64,000 nucleotides of DNA from Sphagnum magellanicum. Lineage: Eukaryota; Streptophyta; Sphagnopsida; Sphagnales; Sphagnaceae. Location: NCBI GenBank assembly GCA_021904315.1, contig CM038919.1, positions 8,866,001 to 8,930,000 on the forward strand, given 5' to 3'. The position numbers and the translations under genes are program-made. This document shows, in pieces, positions 34,770 to 45,828 of this stretch. Each line of letters starts with the position of its first letter. Position 1 is the stretch's first letter. The notes under the pieces are model-generated. The model was not told the origin of the DNA. It did no database searches and saw only the letters and a list, made by a program, of their open reading frames with translations.

Positions 34770-34856
34770 AAAACAACACGTGGCTCTACCATCCATGTTT
34801 ACAGTGATGACAAAACACCACGTGGTGCTACCATCCATGTTTGCAGTGATGATCAA
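34770..34856 (+). promoter_or_regulatory. Duplicated 42-bp promoter segment carrying two G-boxes
   Basis: Two copies of a 42-bp unit (…CTACCATCCATGTTTRCAGTGATGA) lie 0.9-1 kb before the PLMT coding start. Each carries a CACGTG core: ACACGTGGC at 34,776-34,784 and CCACGTGG at 34,818-34,825. ACGT-core G-boxes/ABREs are bound by bZIP and bHLH factors in plants. The first one fits the ABRE consensus exactly. Confidence 0.65.
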
Positions 34857-35721
34857 AATTGTCGTCCCTTGCGGTGTATTTGAAGATTACGTTCGAGCCG
34901 AGCTTACTTCTGTTCTTTGCGTTGCCTCTTGCTTCTTTACTGTGTGTTGGACTTGCACATTGGCGAGCGTTTTGTTGCTGAAGTTTTGAACTGTTCCGCA
35001 GGCACATTTGCGTATAGCAGGTGATCCAAAATTCCCCTCTATCTACCTGGAAACAAAAAGAGAGCTTCATATTGAATCTTTTTTCGGGGGGGGGTGGTGC
35101 GGGGGTGGTTTGAAGTTGGGATTTTGGGAATGTCTTTTTGCAGGCAGGTTTTGAGCACGTAGCAGCAGCAGCATCTCTTAGGTTTTTTCTTTTCTCTTCG
35201 CGTGCATAGAAGTTTCTTTAAGCAATCAGCAGTCTGTCTCAAAATTTTGTGAGCAGCGCTTCTCATGATTTTGGTTAGGGTTTCTTTGGTTAGGATCTGG
35301 GCTTTGAATTGAGGGGACAATGCCAGATTTGGATGCTCATGTCTGAAATGTATGTGGAACTAGCTTCCTGAATACAATATTGCTTATTACTCAACAAACC
35401 CTAATCCGTGAACCTCCATTCTCTTAGCAATACGGTAACTGCAGCAGAAATTACAGCCTCAGGGACTCTCTAAACCAAGACGTTCATTAAAGAGTTACAT
35501 ACAATGTTGTATAGATGACTGGGAAAGAGGATAGGAGGCTGGAGGAACAGTTCCTAATGAAATTTGTATGGGGTAGCAGCTAGAAGAGTTTGAATAAATG
35601 ATTATGCTCCCTTGACAGCTTTTCTATATACTAGTGCCAGATGATAATTTCTTTTTGCCTCTAAAATTTGCAGGAGATTGAAGGTGGAAAATTCACTTGG
35701 TGAGGAAAGAAAGATACCACA
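34857..35721 (+). promoter_or_regulatory. PLMT promoter and 5' leader
   Basis: GC-richer sequence at 34,860-35,330 is the likely proximal promoter and first leader exon. A G-run block (TTCGGGGGGGGGGTGG..GCGGGGG) sits at 35,084-35,107. AAAATTTGCAG at about 35,672 looks like the acceptor of a leader intron just before the coding exon; its donor was not fixed. Confidence 0.45.
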
Positions 35722-36711
35722 GTGCTTGATTTTTTGACATCTACCATGCATGCCAGCTCTGTGGGCATGTGGCATGGGTTGATAGTGGCTGTTGTGATAC
35801 TACTGCCATTTCCTTTCTATTGGTACCTGTGGAACTTTCCTGATAGATGGATGCAGATATGTGGAAAAGGGGTAAACCCATCACATCGAATGGCACAAGT
35901 GTCACATTTACTTAAGGCACTTCAAATCTTTGCACTCTTGTCTGTGGCCACGATTTCTCGTCCACCCTTGATTTGCATTGCCCTGCTTGCATTTGGTCAA
36001 TACCTTAACTACAGGTATCTTTTGACAGCAACCAGTTATTTGTGAAAAATGATCAGTTGAGGACTTTGAATTGCTGACACTAGATGCATTGCTGCAATTT
36101 CATGTTTAGGATATGTTGTGCACCTCTGTGACTGCATCATTTAGCTTATTATGTAGATGAGTGGGTGGAAAGTTGGTTTTTGGGAAGAGATATGATCATC
36201 TATGACTACAGAATTGGTCTCCTTGAATATGTGGATGCATCTTGCTAATTTGAGGTAATTGGTCATCATGCTTCAAGAAATAATAGGAGCAACATCAGAA
36301 GTATTTGCCTAGAGCTGCATTGGGACATAGCCTGTGCCTGATTAGTTTACCATGAAGAACATACAGTATACCACATAGAATCTGAGATTCTGACACTGTA
36401 TACCACACTTACAAGGATAACTACTAGCACACTTATTGGAATTCTTGCTGTTGAGGTGCAGGGTGTATGCATTACTTGGAGAAGAAGGTGTATATTATGG
36501 GGCTTCATTTGGCAAGAAACTACCATGGGTTGAAAAATTCCCATTTGGTTACTTCCGGGATCCACAGTATGTAGGCTCTATTCTGAGCCTGATTGGCTGT
36601 TCATTTTGGGTTCCTTGGCAATTCATTTCACTGTGGATTGCAGGATACATTTTCATGATTCTGGTTGAGAGAGGAGAAAATCCTAATAGTCGGGTTAGTC
36701 AGATATCCTGA
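35722..36711 (+). CDS. PLMT: Phosphatidyl-N-methylethanolamine N-methyltransferase (PLMT)
   Basis: PLMT (EC 2.1.1.71 type) uses S-adenosylmethionine to convert phosphatidyl-monomethylethanolamine to the dimethyl form and then phosphatidylcholine, in the ER membrane. Two exons, 35722-36014 and 36462-36711, join inside an Arg codon (AG|G). The family's start matches the ATG at 35,767 (MWHGLIV..LLPFPFYW, 165 residues; Arabidopsis PLMT is about 164). In-frame ATGs at 35,746 and 35,722 would add 7 or 15 residues, so the coordinates given are the longest form. Motifs: LPFPFYW in the first membrane segment; MAQVSHLLKALQ; FGQYLNYRVY; then LGEEGVYYG..FGKKLPWV..FPFG.FRDPQYVGSI, the core of the SAM/lipid-binding half; and a final membrane segment ending ILVERGENPNSR. 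Several hydrophobic segments fit a multi-pass membrane enzyme. Confidence 0.93.
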
Positions 36712-38058
36712 CTTTCATGTTTGCACCTGGTTAGGGTCCTGAATATGGTTTTTGCTTGGACAAAAATTTGTCCGTAAGATTTTCATGCCAGTGCTCCTGG
36801 CCAATTTTGGTGTTTCATTCTTGGTTGTGGCATCTGCTACATGGCTGGAGTGATTTTGTTGAAGATTGCCATTTGAGAAATACATTCTAGTGGTGTAAAT
36901 TTCAGCAATGGAAGAGGACTTCCAATTGAAAAGTGAGTGGGTAATTTGTGGGTTGGAGTTTGAATAAATAATTGGAGTCAGGGAGATTGACTTGAAAATT
37001 AAGCTAATCATAAATTTATTTGGAGGCATTATTGCATCTTGTGATGAATAAATAGTAATTAAGACATGGAGCTTTGGCACTGTGGGACTGATGCTTGTTA
37101 ATGTGAACCACCCAATTCTCCTCACTCACTTCCCAAAAATGTAATGTCTGGAATCAAATTCTGTTTTGTCTACAGTTGGGTTCCATCAATGGCAGCACTT
37201 GATTCCACTGTGATCTATGAAGCATTTTACCAATGTCAAATTTCTATACTGAACACAACAACCTGGGAATCACATTGCACCATATTGGCTAGGCAATAAC
37301 TAGCAGAGAGTATCCTCACAAAACCTGCCAGATGGAATGGCACCTTCTATGAATTGTGATGCAGATAACATTGTCAAACTACTTTCTTTTGATTTGTTAT
37401 AGCAAAATAGCATCCATTTCTGGAGCTTCATAACTGGATCACAACATAAATGACTGTGTGTGAATCATAAGTGTCAATATCTTGTGTGGCCAAAGTGCGA
37501 GTTCCAAAGTTAAGTTTAAATCCTGAACATTATTTGAAGTATTCATCCTGTCAGAAGCAGTGTACCACCACTGTACTTCTACTACTCATAAAGGTGCTAC
37601 TTATGATGTTAGTGCTTGACTAGTCTCATAGCCCATCCACAATTAATGATAGGGGATAGTCAATGTTGGTGCCTAACACCAATGATTAGGTTTACAAGGT
37701 TAATTGTTATAATGCTAAGATCACATTACCCACTTCATCACTGACAAAATATTATAAACCCCCTAGAAAGTTACAATTTCCAAACAAGAAAACCCCAAAA
37801 TCAAAATGCTTTATGCCTCAAGCCTACCCTTTCTCTTCTCTTGTAATGGTCATCACCTGTCCTTCTAGTCTAAGTAAAATGCCAAATCTGATAGATTTTG
37901 AACAATTAATCCGCCTCAACTACCACTTGAATACTACAATTTTTATTGTCTTTTTCTAACATTAGGCATTTTGACACAACTCTTGGATGTTAATATGAAA
38001 GCATGAATGTAAGTTAATGAACTAGATTGACTTGTCCATAGTTTAATATTGTAGTACA
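36712..38058. other. PLMT 3' flank and AT-rich spacer
   Basis: No second gene recognised. A 136-codon minus-strand frame at 36,715-37,125 starts four bases after the PLMT stop and overlaps its likely 3' untranslated region. It has no family resemblance and is treated as chance. Confidence 0.55.
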
Positions 38059-38625
38059 TTTTCAAGTTCGGCAGAAATTTTTATTTTTTTTAAATGTTGA
38101 AATTTTAGAAACTTAAGGTCCGTTCTTGCTGAAAATTTAAAATTTTATTGTTTACTGAAGATGAAATTTCATAGGATTCTTGAATTTTATTTTTTTTAAA
38201 CATTTGTCGTTAAGCACTACCTAACAAGCTCTATTGGGCGTCTTTTATGGGCCTGACAATGCAACCTTGCAAAGAATTGTGTTGTTTTGTAGCAGGGTTT
38301 CTATAAAAAAATAATTTTAAAATAATTTATGTTATGCCATAAATGTAAAATATAAACCATGCTTTTCAGTGCTTATTGGTATGCCAACAGTTAATGTCAT
38401 ATTTCATGCAAGGGAGAATCTTTGATCAAAACTTGTGCTGTGAAGCAAAGCATTTGCACAATAACATGCGAATATTTTTCAATTTAAAAAAAAATTGTCA
38501 AAAATTCAAAAAACTATTTTTTTGGTGTCAAAATCAATTTTTCAAAATAAAATAATTATTCGAAAGCAAGATGTTGAACCTGAAAAGGTACTATGATAAT
38601 GCATGTTTTAGGCAATGCATTAGTT
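38059..38625 (+). repeat. about 565-bp direct repeat, copy 1 (possible LTR)
   Basis: Aligns in the same orientation with 40,428-40,992, opening TTTTCAAGTT.GGCA and closing near GCAATG..CAT. Shared words include TTTTATGGGCCTGA, GCCATAAATGTAAAA and GAA.AAGGTA. Divergence is substantial, so the duplication is old. Confidence 0.75.
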
Positions 38626-38637
38626 TTTTATTTCTTT

Positions 38638-38815
38638 TTTTTGGTTGGGAACAAAATATTAAACTTTATTGAGAAGTTGTTGGAAATATTGTCAAGTTGG
38701 GCCTAATGGCGGAAGACACAATAAGGCTTTCACCTACTCAACATCTAGTTTGAATTCATGACCTTTGTGGTACCAAACAAGGGTTGCCCCATTGAACCAT
38801 CATCTATGGGCCTAT
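38638..38815 (-). mobile_element. tRNA-derived SINE-like element
   Basis: On the minus strand a good Pol III A box, TGGTTCAATGG (38,799-38,789), is followed by a B-box-like AATTCAAACT (38,756-38,747), an unrelated body of about 90 bp and an A-rich tail (about 38,650-38,625). The element starts near GGCCCATAGATGATGG. It lies immediately inside copy 1 of the 565-bp repeat. Confidence 0.5.
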
Positions 38816-39017
38816 TAGGTTAGCTTTTGTACAATTGCAAAGGCAAATACTAAATGAGGACAACCATGCTTGATGACATTGCAATATGGCAAATCATTGT
38901 TTTCATACAACCAAAAGAAAAACCCAAAAAAATCCCCCTTTTTATTACATACTCTCAAGTTTTTTTTCACTTTTAACAATTCAGTCCTGAAAATATAAAA
39001 AAGAATTAAGTTATATG

Positions 39018-39112
39018 GGTTGATGAGCAAACACTTAAGCATTCATACAATTGGCATCCACTAATGCCTCATATTTAAATGCTGGAGTTCAACCCCACTT
39101 GGTGGAGCTTTT
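39018..39112 (+). mobile_element. Weak second tRNA-like/SINE candidate
   Basis: GGAGTTCAACCCC at about 39,084 resembles a B box and GGTTGATGAGCAAAC at about 39,018 a loose A box. The spacing is plausible, but no tail or body family was recognised. Confidence 0.2.
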
Positions 39113-40427
39113 CATGTGACCTTTATAGTCATTTACAAACTTGCATTCATGGGTTTTAAATGAACAAGATAGGCTCTTCCAATGTAAAACAAAGTCCAAA
39201 ATTCATAAACTATTTCTTTTGCACACATGGGTTTTTCATGTGTAACTAAAATGCCACCTTATAGCTAGATAGTCAAGACTTGACACATGAACAACATTCC
39301 ACACCTTACCAAATTAGGTGAAATTTTACATTGCACAAGTTTTTAATTATAACATTCATTTTTGTTAACAATTATGATTTGATGTTAAAGAAACCTTGGT
39401 TTTTCATATGCTTGACTAAAGTAGCAAACCAAGATTTCATGAACTTTGCCCATTGTTTGGTAAATATTGCACTAATATTGAATTATTTATTTGGTTACAT
39501 TGAGGGAATGTCGCAAGGATCCACTACATTTTTCATTTTTTTTTAATTCATTTTTGTTATTTGATTTCCTTTGTTACTTCTTTCTCTAATCCATTTTGTT
39601 GCATAATACATAAGCACTTGTTTGATATAACCACACATGTGACTAGTTATAATCCACTGACAGTTCCTTGCCCCTAGTTCTCCTTGCCAACAAGTTTAAC
39701 AATGACAACAAGTTGGCAAATGATAAATCATCATGTGCCAAACTTGTAGTTGGTTGAGTATTTTGCTTTCAATATGGGTTGTCCAAGTTAACTACTGGGT
39801 GAAAGCACGTTAAGTTGGACCAAAAGTGGCACAATAGGATTTCATTTTTGCATAGTTTTTAATGTTATCAAAACTTTCACAATAAATATGTTAACCAAAA
39901 ATCATTTTTTTGCAAGAATTATTTTTTACCCTCCTTTCCTAATACATAATTGAATACTTTGAATGAAATTTTTTTTATCAAATTTAATTTTTTGATATTG
40001 AAAATGGGATAATGAATGATAGAACTCTCAAAAGTACTTAAATGTTTATTCCCATTTGAAATCATGTCTTCAATAAGTCCCAATAAGAATTTGTTTTTCA
40101 TTTTAGTCATACAACTTATGGTAGAATATCATAACATATTTCATTTGATATTCCAAGAATTATGAGTCCATTTAAAAATGTGTGTGAATTGTGACACAAG
40201 ATGAAACACAAATTTAAAAGTCCCCCAAAAACCAAAAGATGGGCATTTGGTTTTTATTTTTTGTTAATAGCTTCCTATAACAAATGTATATTATAAACAT
40301 GAGTCCCTTTTTATAAATTTCCTTCTTAATTGGAGTTAGGAAACATTGTCATAATAAGAGGTACTAGATTTTCACTTTGTGACATGCCAAAATGGATAGT
40401 GTAATTTGCTTTTGCCTTACTTATACC

Positions 40428-40992
40428 TTTTCAAGTTTGGCAAAAATAAATAAATAAATAAATAAAATGTCAAAATTTTAGAAAATTAAAGTCCCTTCTT
40501 GTAGAATTTTTTTTAACATATTTTTTATTAAAGCCAAAATTACATAGGATTCCCAAGCTATTTTTTAAAAATTCCTTTGCCATTAAAAACCCCTAACAAG
40601 CTTTATCCAACACCTTTTATGGGCCTGATAGTGTAGCCTTGCAAAAAATTACAATGTTTTGCCATAGGGTTTTTAATTTTTTTTTCCTTTTTGATTTTGT
40701 GTATGCCATAAATGTAAAAATAAACCTTGCTTTTTAGTGCCTAATGGTATGCTTGTGGTTAATGCCATATTTGCTGCAAGGAAGGATCCAAGATCAAAAT
40801 TTGTGCCATGAAACAAAATGTTTGTTGACAAATAACATGCAAATATTTTAAAATTTAAATGAAGTTATATCAAAAATTCCAAAAAAAAAATTTGCATTGA
40901 AATCAATTTCTCAAAATAAAAAAATTATTCAGCAATGAAATGCTGAACTTGAAAAGGTATTACAATATTAACTTTGTGTCTTGCAATGGGCA
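40428..40992 (+). repeat. about 565-bp direct repeat, copy 2
   Basis: Partner of 38,059-38,625, offset about 2,369 bp. Copy 2 has an (AAAT)n expansion at about 40,445-40,468 that copy 1 lacks. Confidence 0.75.
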
Positions 40993-43900
40993 TGTATTTG
41001 TGGTAGTGGGGTTCCTAAGCATTTGTACATAATAATATCATTATGCAAGCAAAAGAAGGTAATGGTCTTTGTAGTTTTTATCAAATGTTGGTGTTACATA
41101 ATGCTTATAGGGCATGTGATGTGGGTGAAGGTTGATAAACATCTTATAAAGGTTCTCATTTGTATTTGTTGGATATCACCTATGTTTGAAGGGTATTATT
41201 ACGCTATTTATTTATAAATGAAATGAATGTTTATATACCCTTAATTTATCAATAAATGTGGTAAATTTTGATAATTGAATTTTTTAACTTATTTATAAAT
41301 GCAATAAATCCCTTTAATTTAACCCCTAATTTTTATTTATTTATTTTTTAAAATGTATAATTCTTTTGAGATTTTTTTTGAACCCAACCTTTTTCTAGTT
41401 ATGCATGAAATCAAGTCTATTTTTAAAAGGATTGAAACATTATTATAATTAACATTGTTCTAAAGGCAAACCAAAAAAAATCCTACTACACCTAGATATA
41501 ACAATATCATTTTCTCCATACCATGAATGATCGTTGAATTCTAGCCCATGAGAATTGAGAGGTAAGTATTGACATTCACATTTCATAATAATTCTTGGTT
41601 GGGATTACATAAAATAGAAGATGAAATTTGGAACAAACAAAAAAGTGAAATTTCATGCACAAATAAGATGGATTATGAAGTCCATTTATGGGTATTACAA
41701 ACATAAGCATTTTGGTCACACACCCATGGGCCACATACTCCTACATGTTGCAACATCAAAATGTGTTTATCATATTAAGTACATGTGGGTACTACAGTCT
41801 TTTAGATTTTCTTGAAACTCCTTGTACTTTTGGTTGGAAAGGAATTTGAAAGAAAAACAAAAAAAAGAACACTTGGAAAAAAGAAAAGTAAAATTGCAAC
41901 TATGGAGCATGTGTACACATTGCACAATGCATATAGATATGATGTAATATTTAATTACAAGTAGACCTTATTTATACATACAGTTTAAAATATTTTAACA
42001 TATTTTCAATTGATTTATTTATTTATAAAAATTCAAGATTTTGATGGGGTTAAATTATTTGGTAGGTGTTTATTAAATTTATCACCAAAGTAATAAACAA
42101 TTACCCTATTTTGAACTTATGTCATTTATAAATAAACATGTAAATAACCTCCTTAAAATAACCACATATAATTTAAATTCTTGTGACACTTATTCTATTG
42201 CTTCTAATGTCACATGTGAGCCATGCCCATAATAAATCAAAAAACAACAATTGGTTTGAGATTTGCCACCTAATATATACATTTTTTTTTAAAATGAAAT
42301 CTTTGAATAGAAAAAAATCATCTAGTATGCTTTTTCTTGCATGCACAATTTGATATTGTCCTTGTCCATATGTGTACATTTTTCAAAATATAAAAAATAC
42401 ATATAAATCTATCGGTTGCATGGTGCACTAGTGGGTGGTGAGTCACATTTTCCCATCATCCATGTCACCTTGAGATGTTTTATCAAACTAGACTGCATCC
42501 CACAAGTTTGACATTTGGCAAATTAATTTGCAAGCAAATAATCAATGGACTAAAGAATAGTCCCACCATAGGATTTCTTTTTGCCGGGGGACACGTAAGA
42601 CTCATAAAATGCAGGGTTGATTCTACAAGCTTGTTGCTACCACTCATAGATGAATGAGTTGTTACTATGTGCTCACTTTTTTGACTGAATAATGTAAGCC
42701 CGAATTCATGCATTGTGCCATTTGTTTTAATTGAAAGTTTTCCACATTTGACTTTTCTTGTTGATGACCATGTAAGCTCAAAAATAGGATAGTTGCTGAT
42801 GCAAACCGACCAAACTTTGTCACAAGAAAATATTAAGGATCCATACTTGTTGATGCAAACTTTAGTACAAGAACATATAGATACTTGTTGATGCAAACTT
42901 TAGAACAAGAAAAATGTATAGATACTTGTTGATGTGAACCTGCCAAATCTTATTTCAAGAACACACTTACCTCATACAAGAAGAAGAGGAAATGAAGGGA
43001 GAAAGGACCCAAATCATATGTTAATTCATAAGTGCTAAATCTATTACACTGGAGCCCAATAACAGACATCATAAATCAACAAATCAAAGATCAAGGAACA
43101 ACTACAAAATGGGAATGAGAGTTGGGTCTGTAAGGGCCACAGTGAACCAATGTACCTTCACCTTCTTGAGTGAGACCTCTAAGTGGCTAAATTTTACCGA
43201 AAATCTGTCAAGTTTGGACTTGAGGCTGTAACTTTGTGAGAAGCATCCTAATAATGTTTAGAAAAGTGACTTGATGATCTTACAATGCAAGAAGCATCCT
43301 TATAATGTTTAGAAAAGCAACCTTATACAATTTGGGGTTTTTAGCATGGTACATACCATTGTACTTGCTTGGTTCGCCCATGGCCATCAGTAAGTGGGTG
43401 AATTCTCTTTCAGAAACTTCCCTGTCCAATATCAAACCTCTGGAAGTGTTCTAGAATGGACAAGCTGAGATTTACAAAAGAAAGAATGTGGAATCATGGG
43501 TAAAGTACTGCAACTCATGGGTCAACAATTTCCGCAGAATCCTGGAGTTAAGTATTTACTTCAATGATCATGATTGGCATTTGAAACTTGTGCTAGAACA
43601 ATGAATTGCAGAATCCCTTTTGTTGCAGAATTTGCAGGATAGGTACCAAAGAGGAGCGCTAAAAAGTTCAAATTCCCAAAACCCATTTAGTACTATAGTT
43701 CTAGAAGTTTCAAAACCCTTTTAAGTAGTCGAGTACCAGATGTTTCAAAACCGTTTTAAGTAGTCCTTTCCAGATTGTTCTGGTACTATGAGAAAAGACA
43801 CAAATGGACCGGTACTGGAAGCACACTACAATCCCTTGGTTTTGGGGACAGGAAATTCCACAAGTCTGGATTGTATTACTATTTTCTGACTTACAATCTT

Positions 43901-44201
43901 AGGGGGGAAAAAATTACAAATGGATGTGAGCAAAATTCTCTCTTCAAATGAAATCTATTTCCAAAAATTTGTCGAAATTATTCCCATCAGTTTCCAGCCG
44001 GTTGTTGTCCTTGAGATTCTTCTTTAATGTTGGAGTTTTGTTTCTCATCGTGTGTTGTGGGGGTATTTTGAAGCTCCTCTCTCTCCTCTATGTGCAGCAG
44101 CCCGTACTTGTGGGTCTCGTCGGATCAGTTGCAGCAGCAGATCACCAAGTCGTTGAAATTTGGATTTCTCTTGAAACTTGTCTAAATTTTTTTTTACTTT
44201 T
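40993..44201. other. AT-rich intergenic DNA, then 3' flank of the small gene
   Basis: No gene recognised. It includes a 45-bp tandem repeat at 42,795-42,965 and smaller duplications at about 43,235-43,325 and 43,675-43,765. A 137-codon minus-strand frame at 42,483-42,896 overlaps the repeat and matches nothing. From 43,900 the composition rises towards the small gene. Confidence 0.5.
42795..42965. repeat. about 45-bp tandem repeat, four diverged copies
   Basis: The unit contains TACTTGTTGATGCAAACTTTAG.ACAAGAA..TATAGA. The first and last copies (with GACCAAAC and GCCAAATC) are more diverged. Confidence 0.75.
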
Positions 44202-44447
44202 TCATCCTCGCAAGTATGAGCTGAAATAAGGACTGTCGAGTTCTTCTTGAATGGCTAAGAGAAGATCTTGCACATTCACAAACTCCGGTAGTTTGCGTCC
44301 GTCTAGCATCTTCTCGATTTGCTGTCGCCCTGATCTACCGATCTCCGCTTCGATGGCCGTCAGCAACTCCGGTAAACTCGCCCATTCTGGAAAAGACTCC
44401 GAAGGCAAGTTCCCGAACAAATCAGCTTCGCTACCTTCAGGCGCCAT
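44202..44447 (-). CDS. Small acidic protein with internal duplication, unrecognised
   Basis: An 81-residue open frame, start ATG at 44,447, stop at 44,204-44,202, in a GC-richer island. I do not recognise the family. The protein contains two copies of a motif at a 34-residue offset: residues 19-37 FPEWASLPELLTAIEAEIG and 53-71 LPEFVNVQDLLLAIQEELD. Seven of 19 positions are identical and most others conservative, with the pattern P-E-[WF]-x-x-[LV]-x-[ED]-L-L-x-A-I. Both look like amphipathic helices. Such an ancient internal duplication argues for a real, selected protein. A TATA box on the same strand at 44,747-44,740 lies about 290 bases upstream of the ATG. It has no signal peptide or membrane segment. 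It could be the only exon or the coding remnant of a longer gene. Confidence 0.55.
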   Translation of the reverse strand: MAPEGSEADLFGNLPSESFPEWASLPELLTAIEAEIGRSGRQQIEKMLDGRKLPEFVNVQDLLLAIQEELDSPYFSSYLRG

Positions 44448-44739
44448 GACCTCAGCTGTCAAAATTTCTAGCGCAACCCTAAGTAGTTCTCTTCAGAATC
44501 TGACCGGTTCCTGATTCTCAACCAACCCTCAAAATCGACGAGTTCTACTACTGCACAAGGAAGTTCCGTGTTCAGCAAATTGTGATCTTCTCAGTCGCTT
44601 CTCTATTCTCGCGAATCTCGGTCCAAACGGCAGATCTAATTTCTAGACAAACTTTCGGAACTTGGGTTCACGGCTTCTGCACTCCACCGTCGGTACTGAA
44701 GTTTTATTGACACACTTCCATCTCTAGTCAGATCTCACT

Positions 44740-44747
44740 CTTATATA
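44740..44747 (-). promoter_or_regulatory. TATA box of the small acidic-protein gene
   Basis: TATATAAG read on the minus strand. A start about 30 bases downstream (near 44,710) gives a leader of about 265 nt. Confidence 0.5.
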
Positions 44748-44753
44748 CTATCT

Positions 44754-45160
44754 GTGCGTTTTTGTCGCATCTGGGTTGCCGGCGGTTCCACCGGCGCGAG
44801 ATTAGGGAGGAGCTCTGCAATAAGAAATTGCAGTAGACGGCGCAGCCGGTGCCAACGACCAGCACGTCAGGGGTCTACTGTTACCCTAGCCTTGTGTTGC
44901 GTTTTGGCAACGTCCCGTGCCTGCACGGAAACCAGAGCTGATGCTTCCTGCGAAGTTCCAATAAAAATTCCCGACAAATGCAGCCGCTTCGCAATGGAGT
45001 CACCAGTCTCGTCGACTCTCTGGACACAATTCTCAGAGGAAATCACAACGTGTTGGTTGCTTGCGTCACGGCGAGCGTCGTCAACTAGCACAAGACGACA
45101 CAGTTCTCGCGGACCCTATTTCCTGTTGAGTAAGTGGAAGGAGAAGAACTACAGCTCCTT
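44754..45160. other. GC-rich stretch with overlapping open frames, unassigned
   Basis: A 144-codon plus-strand frame (44,754-45,188) and a 74-codon minus-strand frame (44,867-45,091) overlap. The minus-strand one (VDDARRDASNQHVV..., lacking an ATG) has the more protein-like composition, but neither matches a family I know. It may be the upstream promoter of the minus-strand gene or a decayed exon. Confidence 0.3.
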
Positions 45161-45226
45161 ACATTTAGGGTTAGGGTTTAAGGTTTAAGAGAGCTGCAGC
45201 TCCTTACGTTTAGGGTTTAGGGTTTA
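45145..45226 (+). repeat. Tandem pair of telomere-like (TTTAGGG) blocks
   Basis: CAGCTCCTTACRTTTAGGGT.AGGGTTTAA occurs twice at a 54-bp offset. These are telo-box-type words, as in many plant promoters and interstitial telomeric sites. Confidence 0.75.
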
Positions 45227-45282
45227 ACCAGTCCTAAGAAAATTTCAAATTTTCAGGAAATTCTACTGCTGAAATATACTAT

Positions 45283-45500
45283 TACAGGTGTAATTGCAGC
45301 ATTCCAGGATGTAAAACTCATTCCACAGGAAAATTTCCTGTTGTAACTGCACTGTTCCAGGATGTCAGCTCATTCCACTGGAAAATTTCCTGGTGTAACT
45401 GCACTGTTCCAGGATGTAAGCTCATTCCACTGGAAAATTTCCTGGTGTAACTGTACTGTCCCAGGATGTAAGCTCAATTCCACCAGAAAATATCCAGCCT
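45283..45500. repeat. 52-bp tandem repeat, four copies
   Basis: CCAGGATGTAAGCTCATTCC / ACTGGAAAATTTCCTGGTGT / AACTGCACTGTT recurs with CCAGG at 45,304, 45,357, 45,409 and 45,461. The middle part CACTGGAAAATTTCCTGGTG is an imperfect palindrome. The 145-codon plus-strand frame over it is a by-product. Confidence 0.85.
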
Positions 45501-45828
45501 TTTCTTTGCTGGCTATGTATAGCCAAAAAGAGAAATTAAAAATTAAAAGTGCTAAAATTAACTATTTTTTGAGATTTTCAATAGTCATTATTTTACCAAA
45601 TTTTAAGCACCTTCAACACGTGTTGAGAAATGTGCTTCCGTCAAAAATAGAAATGGAAATTTCCAAAGTTTTGCTTATACTTTTGTCATTATCTCGGCAA
45701 TTTCAAACTGAATCAAGGATGTACATTGGACATCCGTTAGAAATACAACAGGAAACTTCCCTGAAGTTCTTTTTCCAGCATGCTTCCATCATCATGTAAA
45801 CCAGCTTCAAAATCAAGTTCCGATACGC

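Larger units (their letters stand above)
38059..40992. mobile_element. Possible old LTR-type element (repeat-bounded, no coding left)
   Basis: Two about 565-bp direct repeats bound about 1.8 kb of AT-rich interior that has no recognisable retroelement protein and holds SINE-like insertions. No convincing primer-binding site or target duplication was seen. It is broken beyond counting; a segmental duplication is an equal alternative. Confidence 0.3.

Noticed and set aside
36715-37125. 136-codon minus-strand frame after PLMT
   Set aside because: It overlaps the likely PLMT 3' untranslated region, has no recognisable family, and has composition typical of chance frames.
41205-42150. TTATTTATAAATGA words in opposite orientation, as if terminal inverted repeats
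   Set aside because: The match is short, AT-only and not extended; no target duplication.
42483-42896. 137-codon minus-strand frame
   Set aside because: Part of it is the 45-bp tandem repeat and no motif is recognisable.
43948-44229. 93-codon plus-strand frame with a hydrophobic segment
   Set aside because: It faces the 3' part of the minus-strand small gene and is T-rich; no start context or family.
45362-45799. 145-codon plus-strand frame
   Set aside because: Its first half is the 52-bp tandem repeat and the rest is AT-rich; no family.
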